Part shown: piece by piece, positions 55,601-64,000 of the stretch
How positions within the stretch are numbered: the stretch's first letter is position 1
Layout: every line of letters begins with the position of its first letter
Assembly: GCA_023634235.1 (NCBI GenBank)
Contig: JAMKCF010000007.1
Span: 18,172,592-18,236,591 of the forward strand
DNA length: 64,000 bases
From: Pisaster brevispinus
Lineage: Eukaryota > Echinodermata > Asteroidea > Forcipulatida > Asteriidae
Direction: 5' to 3'
The notes under the pieces: generated by a model
What the model saw: the letters and a program-made list of their open reading frames with translations, nothing else
What the model was told of the DNA's origin: nothing
Databases searched by the model: none
Position numbers and translations under genes: made by a program

Positions 55601-57571
55601 ACAGTTTCAGAGCTACAATTATTTCAGGCGACATTTACGTACAACTGTTAGGCTACATTTAGGTCCGTCGTCATTTAGTTACAACTTTGGGGCTACATTA
55701 AGGTCGTGCGACATTTAGATACAACTTTGAAAGGTTTAGATTACGGCGACATTTACGTACCATGGGGCAACATTTTCGTCGGCAGGCATTTTGGTGCAAT
55801 TTGGGGGCTTCATTTAGGTTTAAGCGAAATTTTGATAAAACATTGGGGGCTAAACTTCTTTTTTGGCGATACTTTGGTAAAACTTTGGGGCTACTTTTAG
55901 GTTTGGGCGTCATTTTGGTACAGCTTTGGGGCTATTTTAAGTACAACTTTGAGCTACATCTAGATCAGGGTGACATTTTTGTACAACTTTGGGGCTACAT
56001 TTAGGTTGGGCGACAGTGAAGTACAACTTTTGGGCTACATTTAGTTCGCGCGACATTTAGGTACATCTTTTAAATGTTTAGGTTAGGGCGAGATTTACAT
56101 ACTTTGGGGCTACATTTAGGTCCAACTACAACTTTGAGGCTAAAGTTTTTTCAGGCGACATTTACGTATAACTTTAGGGCTACATTTTGGTCCGTCGACA
56201 TTTAGCATTAATTTTGGGGCTACATTTCGGTCGCGCGACAATTATAGGAACAATTTATTTCATGCGAAATTTTTGTACAACTTGGGGTTTCATTTAGGTT
56301 TGGCGACAATTACATACTTGGGGGCTACATTTAGGTCGAGCGACATTTAGGTAAACTTTGGGGCTAAATTAAGGTCACGCTACATTTAGGTACAACTTTT
56401 GGGCGACATTTTTGTGCAATTTGGGGACTTCATCTAAGTAAGGGCAACATTTACATACTTAAAAGGCTACATTAAGGCTTGGCGAGATTCATGTACAGTC
56501 TAAGGGCTACACTTACATCAGGCGACATTTAGGTACAACTTTGGGGCTACATTAAGATCCGTCGACATTTTTGGGCTAAATTTGGGTCGCGCGACAGTTA
56601 GGAACAACTTTGGGGCTACGTTTAGGTCGGGCGACATTAAGGTACAACTACTGTGCTACGTTAACGTGGGCGACATTTAGGAAAAACTTTGGGGTTACAT
56701 TGAGGTCGGGCTACATTGAGGTCGGGGCTACATTTAGTTTTAAATTTTGGGACACATTTAGGTTTGGGCGACATTTTGGTACAATTTTCGGGCTAAATTT
56801 AGGTCGGGTTACATTTTTGTACAGCTTTGGGGCTACATTTAGGTCGGGAATTATTCTGGTACAACTTTGGGGATACTTTTCGGTCAGGGCGATATTGAGT
56901 TACAACTTTGGGGTTACATTTAGGTCCGTTGAAATTTAGTTACAACTTTGGGCCTACGTTTAGGTTAGGGCGACAATTACATACTTGGGGGCTACATTTA
57001 GGTCGAGCGACGTTTAGGTAAACTTTGGGTTTAGGTTTGGCGACATTCGTGTGCAATTTTGGAACCACACTTTTGTAAAGTCGACATTTACGTATCATGG
57101 GGCTACATTTTGGTCTGGAGGCATTTAGGAACAATTTCGAGGCTACATTTAGGTCCGTCAACATTTAGCAACAACTTTGGAGCTACATTTAGGTTGCACG
57201 ACACATAGATACAACTTTGGTACTACGTTTAGGTCGGGCGACGGTTATGTGCAATTTTGGGACTACATTTTGGTAAAGGCGACTTTTACATATTTTGGGG
57301 TAACATTTAGGTCGGGTGACATTTAGGCACAACTACTGGGCTACACTTAGGCTCGGCGAGATTAATGTACAATTTTAGGGCTACATTTCTTTCAAGCGAC
57401 ATTTAGGTACAACTTTAAGGCTACATTTAGGTCCGTCGACATTTATCAACAACTTAGGGGCTACATTTAGATCGGGCAACAGTAAAGTACGACTTTGGGG
57501 CTACATTATGGTCGAGGCGACATTTGGTTAAAATATTTGGGCTAAATTTAGGTTCGGCGACGTTAAGGTAC

Positions 57572-60173
57572 ATTTTTGGGGCGACATTTATGTGCACTTA
57601 TGGGACTCAAATTAGGTTAGAGCGACCATTACAAACTTTGGTGGCTACATTTAGGTCCAACTTCACTTAGGTACAACTTTGACGCTTCTTTTAGGTCGGG
57701 CGACATTTAGGTACATCTACTGGGCTATATTTAGGCTCGGCGAGATTTATGTACAATTTTAAGGCTACATTTTTTTTCAGGCGACATTTAGGTTTAACTT
57801 TGGGGCTACATTTAGGTCTGTTGACATTTAGGAACAACTTTAGGGCTACGTTTAGGTAGGTTGACAATTTTGTGTTATCTCATGTAAGTCCGAAGTGGAG
57901 TTGATGACGAGGTTGAATTTACAATTTTAGGGCTACATTTAAGGTACAACTTTGGTGCTACGTTTAAGTCGCATGACATTTAGGAACAACTTAAGGGCTA
58001 CTTATAGGTCGGGCGACAATTTTGTGCAAATTTTAGACTTTATTTAGGTATGGGCTACAATTCCATTCTATTGGGGCTACATAAAGGTACAAATTTGGGG
58101 CTACATTTTGGTTTTACCGACATTTTAGTAAAGTTTTGGGGCTACATTTAGGTCCATCGACATTTAGGTACAACTTTGGGGCGCAATTTTGGTTTGGACA
58201 ACATTTTAGGATAGCTTTGGGGCTACATTTATTTCAGGCGACATTTTTGGGGTGACATTTATGTGCACTTATGGGACTCAAGTTAGGTTAGAGCGACCAT
58301 TACATACTTTGGTGGCTACATTTAGGTCCAACTTCACTTAGGTACAACTTTGACGCTTCTTTTAGGTCGGGCGACATTTAGGTACATCTACTGGGCTATA
58401 TTTAGGCTTGGCGAGATTTATGTACAATTTTAAGGCTACATTTTTTTTCAGGCGACATTTAGGTTTAACTTTGGGGCTACATTTAGGTCCGTTGACATTT
58501 AGGAACAACTTTAGGGCTACGTTTAGGTAGGTTGACAATTTTGTGTTATCTCATGTAAGTCCGAAGTGGAGTTGATGACGAGGTTGAATTTACAATTTTA
58601 GGGCTACATTTAAGGTACAACTTTGGTGCTACGTTTAAGTCGCATGACATTTAGGAACAACTTAAGGGCTACTTATAGGTCGGGCGACAATTTTGTGCAA
58701 ATTTTAGACTTTATTTAGGTATGGGCTACAATTCCATTCTATTGGGGCTACATAAAGGTACAAATTTGGGGCTACATTTTGGTTTTACCGACATTTTAGT
58801 AAAGTTTTGGGGCTACATTTAGGTCCATCGACATTTAGGTACAACTTTGGGGCGCAATTTTGGTTTGGACAACATTTTAGGATAGCTTTGGGGCTACATT
58901 TATTTCAGGCGACATTTTTGGGGTGACATTTATGTGCACTTATGGGACTCAAGTTAAGTTAGAGCGACCATTACATACTTTGGTGGCTACATTTAGGTCC
59001 AACTTCACTTAGGTACAACTTTGACGCTTCTTTTAGGTCGGGCGACATTTAGGTACATCTACTGGGCTATATTTAGGCTTGGCGAGATTTATGTACAATT
59101 TTAAGGCTACATTTTTTTTCAGGCGACATTTAGGTTTAACTTTGGGGCTACATTTAGGTCCGTTGACATTTAGGAACAACTTTAGGGCTACGTTTAGGTA
59201 GGTTGACAATTTTGTGTTATCTCATGTAAGTCCGAAGTGGAGTTGATGACGAGGTTGAATTTACAATTTTAGGGCTACATTAAAGGTACAACTTTGGTGC
59301 TACGTTTAAGTCGCATGACATTTAGGAACAACTTAAGGGCTACTTATAGGTCGGGCGACAATTTTGTGCAAATTTTAGACTTTATTTAGGTATGGGCTAC
59401 ATTTCCATTCTATTGGGGCTACATAAAGGTACAAATTTGGGGCTACATTTTGGTTTTACCGACATTTTAGTAAAGTTTTGGGGCTACATTTAGGTCCATC
59501 GACATTTAGGTACAACTTTGGGGCGCAATTTTGGTTTGGACAACATTTTAGGATAGCTTTGGGGCTACATTTATTTCAGGCGACATTTTTGGGGTGACAT
59601 TTATGTGCACTTATGGGACTCAAGTTAAGTTAGAGCGACCATTACATACTTTGGTGGCTACATTTAGGTCCAACTTCACTTAGGTACAACTTTGACGCTT
59701 CTTTTAGGTCGGGCGACATTTAGGTACATCTACTGGGCTATATTTAGGCTTGGCGAGATTTATGTACAATTTTAAGGCTACATTTTTTTTCAGGCGACAT
59801 TTAGGTTTAACTTTGGGGCTACATTTAGGTCCGTTGACATTTAGGAACAACTTTAGGGCTACGTTTAGGTAGGTTGACAATTTTGTGTTATCTCATGTAA
59901 GTCCAAAGTGGAGTTGATGACGAGGTTGAATTTACAATTTTAGGGCTACATTTAAGGTACAACTTTGGTGCTACGTTTAAGTCGCATGACATTTAGGAAC
60001 AACTTAAGGGCTACTTATAGGTCGGGCGACAATTTTGTGCAAATTTTAGACTTTATTTAGGTATGGGCTACAATTCCATTCTATTGGGGCTACATAAAGG
60101 TACAAATTTGGGGCTACATTTTGGTTTTACCGACATTTTAGTAAAGTTTTGGGGCTACATTTAGGTCCATCGA
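57572..60173 (+). repeat. 671-bp higher-order repeat, about 3.9 copies
   Basis: The string TGTGTTATCT recurs at 57871, 58542, 59213 and 59884, exactly 671 bp apart each time, and surrounding sequence is nearly identical between copies (a few single-base changes, such as AAGTTAGG to AAGTTAAG). 671 is not a multiple of 40 because each unit carries a foreign ~44-bp insert. A fragment of the same unit recurs alone at about 61075-61160. Confidence 0.92.
57877..57920 (+). repeat. DIRS terminal-repeat scar inside each higher-order unit (first of four)
   Basis: TCTCATGTAAGTCCGAAGTG, then GAGTTGATGACGAGGTTGAATTT in two pieces, differs from the right terminal repeat of element A (52852-52895) by two G-to-T changes. 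Further copies at 58548-58591, 59219-59262 and 59890-59933 (the last has CCAAAG for CCGAAG). Orientation equals that of element A's right end; both are followed by TTAGGGCTACATT of satellite. Confidence 0.9.
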
Positions 60174-62572
60174 AATTTAGCAACAACTTTGGGGCTACAT
60201 TTTTAGGTCGGGCAACTTTTTTGTGCACTTTTTTACTATATTTAGGTAAGGGCAAAAATTACAAACTTTGAGGGCTAAATTTAGGTCCAACGACATTAAG
60301 GTACAAAATTGAGGCTACATTTAAGCTTGGCGAGATTTATGTAAAATTTTAGTTTTTTTTTATTTCAGGCGACATTTATCAACATATTTGGGGCTACAAT
60401 AAAGAACAACTTTGGTGCTACATTTTTTTAGGCGTCATTTGGGTACAATTTTGGGGCTACATTTAGGTCACGCGACATTTAGGAACAACTTAAGGGCTAC
60501 TTTTAGGGAAGGCGACAGTTTTGTGCACTTTGGACACTACGTTTTGGTTAGGGCGACATTTACATAATTAAGGTCCAACGACATTAAGGTATAACTTGAG
60601 GCTACAAATTTTCAGGCGACATTGGGGTACAACTTTGGGGTTACATTTAGGTCCGTTGACATTTAGGCACAACTTTAGGGGTTTAATTATGTCGCGCGAC
60701 GTTTTTTGCATCTTTGGGACTACATTTAAGTATTGGCGACTTTTACATACCTAGGGGGCTACATTAATCTCCAACGGCGTTAAGGTACAACTTTGAGGCT
60801 ATATTTAGGTCGGGGACATTTAGGTACAACTACTAGGCTTCGTTAAAAGTTGGCGAGATTTAAATACAATTTTAGGGCTAAGTTTAGGTCCGTCGACATA
60901 TAGCAACAACTTTGGGGCTACATTTAGGTCCGTCGACATATAGCAACAATTTTGGGGCTACATTTAGATCGGTCGACAATAAAGTACGACTTTGGGGCTA
61001 CATTGAGGTCGAGGCGACATTTGGTTAATGTTTTGGGGCTACATTTAGGTTTGGCGACATTTAGGTAGTTTTTGGGGTGACATTTATGTGCACTTATGGG
61101 ACTCAAATTAGGTTAGAGCGACCATTACATACTTTGGTGGCTACATTTAGGTCCAACGACATTTAGTTATAACTTTGAGGCTACATCTAGGTAAGGCGAG
61201 ATATTTATTTACAATTTTAGGGCTACTTTTATTACAGGTGACATTTAGGTACAACTTTGGAGCTACATTTAGATCGCGCGACATTTAGGTACAACTTGGG
61301 GCTCCATTTCTGCTGTGCGGGATTTATATACAGTTTTAGGGCTACATTTAGATCAGGGCGCCATTATGGTACAACTTTGAGGCTACATTTAAGTTGGGCG
61401 GCTTTTGGGAACGACTTCGGAGCTACATTAGGTTGGGAGACATTTTGGTAAAACTTTCGGGCTACATTGAGGTCAGAGTGACATTTAGTTTTAAATTTTG
61501 CCACATTTTGGTTTGGGTGACATTTTTGTATAACTTTCGTGCTACTTTTAGGGTTATATACAGTTTTGGGGCTATATTTAGGTCCATCTACATTAGGTAC
61601 AACTTTAGGGCTACAATTTGGTTTGACCGACATTCAAGTACAGTTTCGGAGCTACAACTATTTCAGGCGACATTTAAGTACAACTTTGGGAATACAATTT
61701 GGTTTTGACAACGTTCAGGTACAACTTTGGGGCGACATTTGGTTAAAATTTGGGGGCTACAATTAGGTTCGGCGACATTTACTTGAGCATTGTGCATTTA
61801 TGGGACTACATTTAGGTCGGACGACATTTAGGTACATCTTTAGGGCTAAATTTTGGCTTGGCGAGATTTATGTACAATTTTACGGCCAATTATATTTCAG
61901 GCGACATTTAGGTACAACTTTGGGCTACATTTACGTTGGGCGGCTTTTGAGAACAACTTATGGAGATTTATTGAGGTCGTGAACATTTCTGGTGCAATCT
62001 TTGGACTACATTTAGGTAAGGGTGACTTTTACATACTTTGGGGTTACATTTAGGTCCAACGAAATGTAGGTACAACTTTGATAGACCGTCGGCCGTCCAG
62101 TCGTATCTTACAGTCTTGTTCTCTTCAACAGAGTGTTTACTCAGTAACCACTTAAAAACGAAGATAATAATACCAACTTGCAATTTTTGCTTGTTCCCAC
62201 GCTCAAATGTTGCACATAATTTCGTAATTTGACGACAAAAATCGCCCTAATTTGTGCAACGATATACGGTAACTGAGTCAGGCGCGAGTAGGTTGTCCAA
62301 TGAAATTTGGTCTCTCATCAGGCAATTGAGCAATCAAAATTGGTCTTATGGAAGCGTGCGGATGTACGAAGGAACGCGCTGCGACGTATTATGTAGAAGC
62401 GAAGCGCATTTACGAATTTGCACAATTTGGAGATTGCGCTGCTCATTCTGCATTCCCAGACTGGGCACTGAATCTGAAAATTGAGCAAAATTTTGCGCAA
62501 TCTCGATATTGTGCAAATCTATAAAATGCGCTCTGCATAAACAAAATTTTCACGCAGCTGGATCGTCATGTG

Positions 62573-63895
62573 GGCAACATGTCAGAAACAGACAGCGAGA
62601 AGCAGTCTAATTTACAGTGTTATGCCCATTTGTGTGATGTTCATGAAGCCTTTACACCTATAACTGAAACATAGTGGACAAAATTCAGACAATGTGTGCA
62701 GATTTGGAAGGAACTTGACGGAAAATCAGCTGAAATAGCGAGGTGTTTCTTGCAAGATAGTGGCGGTGATGGTGCACCTAAAAAAACGCAACGATGGTGG
62801 TTTCCCCCCTTTTCATCGGAAGGGTTACCAATATTTCACGGATGCTACAAAACAAAGACGGGCTGCACTTGCCAGGCAGAAGCGAGATAAGGAACATGAG
62901 CCTGCTGCTGAAGGTTAGAGAATTGTTTCAAGTTATATATTGAACATTTATTTTTGACATTCGTGACTGCATGCGGTGTTACTATATTAATATTATACCG
63001 GAAAATACAAGTTTTATAGAGCTGGGGCAGTGAGTCAAAATAAATTGGTCCACATGTTCAACATGTTGTTTCAACTGGTTATACACAATCGCACCATCAT
63101 GATGGGTAGAACAAATTTTGCCCTGGCTTCATCCTTCAATGTAAATGTCACAAAAATGTTTTTAAAAAGAAAGACAAAAAAACCCAAGAGGTGTTCATGC
63201 ACGTATTGCACGGACACAGGTATAAAGAACATGTTGGGCATTCAGACCCATATTTGTACACAGTACTCTTTGTAGCCCTGATGTCTAAGGTTCATGACCA
63301 AGACTCAAGAGCTACGTTTATCAGCTATACTAAGTCTTGGGTAGGTGCAGTAATCAGTAACCCTCCTCCCAGTCCCAGTGGCCTTTGCACGAAGGGTAAT
63401 GGCTCGTATTGTGTACATTTTCTGTACTAACTAGTAGTAGTAACTACAGGCGATATGACTAATGAGCCATTTCTGTCGGAGTGTCCATATTTGCAAGATT
63501 TTCTAAATTTTTACAAATAAAAAAAATTCATAAAAAGGGAACAGAAACTGTCTCCATGAGTTGGGAATTAATTATAGCACTGCATAAATTATTTAATTCC
63601 TCAACAGATCGACAAAAAAATTTACAAAAGACTGTCGAGTTGCCAGTTTGAAATAAATTGCTTGTAGAGACTTCCATAAAATGGTTCCCACCTTTGTATT
63701 TTAAAAACTGTTTTGCTTGTTTTTGTTTAAAAAGTATTATTATTTACATTTTAGAAAAATCATTGGTGTCAAAAGTGTTATTTGAAGAGGGACTTAATTT
63801 TGTTATGTATTTTTTTTTCCCAACCAGATCTCAGTGAATCTTCTCACATCGGAGAGGAGGACTCGGAGCCTGCTCAAAAGAAAATTTGATTGCTC
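62573..63895 (+). pseudogene. Unrecognised two-part coding remnant in right arm
   Basis: Counterpart of the left-arm remnant. MSETDSEKQSNLQ from about 62580, an open stretch WTKFRQCVQIWKELDGKSAE, IARCFLQDSGGDGAPKKTQR, WWFPPFSSEGLP, then a one-base insertion (ATATTTCAC for left-arm ATAATCAC) shifts the frame of the TDATKQRR part. Donor-like GTTAG at 62916; the continuation DLSESSHIGEEDSEPAQKKI and stop lies near 63830-63890 after CCAACCAG. Each arm has its own breaks, so the ancestral ORF was longer than either. Confidence 0.4.
63396..63479. mobile_element. 84-bp insertion present only in the right arm
   Basis: Absent from the left arm, where GAAGG joins AGTGTCC directly (complement near 27045-27055). 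The insert has inverted ends (AATGGCTC near the left, GAGCCATT near the right), suggesting a tiny MITE. Confidence 0.6.
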
Positions 63896-64000
63896 CAGTC
63901 AAGTTCTTCAATGAAGAAAGAGGGAACCTTATCATCTGCTCATATTTTACTGAGAGTTTGCATCATTTGCCATGAAACTCGGTATTCAAACGCTTTTTAC

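Larger units (their letters stand above)
52896..62083 (+). repeat. Degenerate 40-bp satellite, right block
   Basis: Same 40-bp, two-half unit as 41175-43604, about 230 unit equivalents. Recurrent half-unit variants: GTCCGTCGACATTTAG, TTTCAGGCGACATTTAGG, GGTCGCGCGACATTTAGG, GGGCGACATTTACATACTTT. No gene. One segment (57572-60173) is homogenised into a higher-order repeat. Ends at about 62083 in the right arm of the large inverted repeat. Confidence 0.93.
62085..64000. repeat. Right arm of the ~2-kb inverted repeat, cut by window edge
   Basis: Reverse complement of 26539-28527 with small indels. It starts at the satellite border with TAGACCGTCGGCC and is still matching at the last base of the window. 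Confidence 0.88.

Noticed and set aside
41175..62083. CRISPR-like array
   Set aside because: Repeats are adjacent and degenerate with no unique spacers, no leader and no cas genes; the context is eukaryotic. It is a tandem satellite.
41090..62232. Many 60-110-codon open frames on both strands with recurring GLHLGRATFRYNFGATF- or NVAPKLYLNVARPKCSPK-like peptides
   Set aside because: They are translations of the 40-bp satellite. The period is not a multiple of three, both strands are equally open, and frames drift with each indel.

Overview
The window is eukaryotic nuclear DNA. It has spliced exons, long AT-rich introns, SINEs, MITEs, retrotransposons and satellite DNA, and no bacterial-style operons. 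Tyrosine-recombinase (DIRS- and Ngaro-like) retroelements, a Penelope-like element, PIF/Harbinger and hAT relics, tRNA-derived SINEs and many TACATG-rich stretches, together with metazoan host genes, point to a marine invertebrate deuterostome, most likely an echinoderm. That assignment is inference; no species can be named from the sequence alone.

Host genes. Only two are convincing. (1) The 3' part of a SUMO protease of the SENP6/SENP7 class lies on the + strand at 803-5067. Six exons with phase-compatible GT-AG junctions carry the catalytic His, Asp and Cys blocks; its 5' exons lie outside the window. (2) A complete single-exon Headcase (HECA) gene lies on the - strand at 23493-21853 (546 aa). 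Everything else that looks coding belongs to mobile elements or their remnants.

Layout. 1-5.1 kb: SENP6/7-like gene. 5.1-9.3 kb: intergenic. 9.3-13.1 kb: a duplicated non-coding repeat, one copy interrupted by a Penelope-like relic and followed by a 618-bp hAT-type MITE with an exact 8-bp target duplication. 13.1-17.6 kb: foldback, SINE and hairpin cluster. 17.6-19.0 kb: first copy of a TTAA-flanked foldback element. 19-26.5 kb: intergenic around HECA. 26.5-28.5 kb: left arm of a ~2-kb inverted repeat. 29.7-32.3 kb: an unassigned element with terminal inverted repeats and eight copies of a 14-mer. 32.5-35.9 kb: two more TTAA foldback copies, one of them a full palindrome. 36.5-38.8 kb: Ngaro-like gag/RT relic with a SINE in it. 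41.2-62.1 kb: a degenerate 40-bp satellite split by a 9.3-kb block that holds a HARBI1-like fragment and two DIRS-like units, each next to a ~330-bp foldback made from element ends; one foldback is interrupted by a 1464-bp PIF/Harbinger-type element. 62.1-64.0 kb: right arm of the inverted repeat, running off the window.

Most striking structures. (a) A 671-bp higher-order repeat (about 3.9 copies, 57.57-60.17 kb) has grown out of the 40-bp satellite, and every unit contains a ~44-bp scar nearly identical to the terminal inverted repeat of the DIRS-like element 5 kb upstream, so a retroelement end was captured and then amplified as satellite. (b) Inverted ~2-kb arms with matching putative exons enclose ~33.5 kb of almost pure repeat DNA. 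(c) A TTAA-bounded family with stacked hairpins includes one palindromic isomer. (d) Eight same-strand copies of one 14-mer lie in an unassigned element with terminal inverted repeats.
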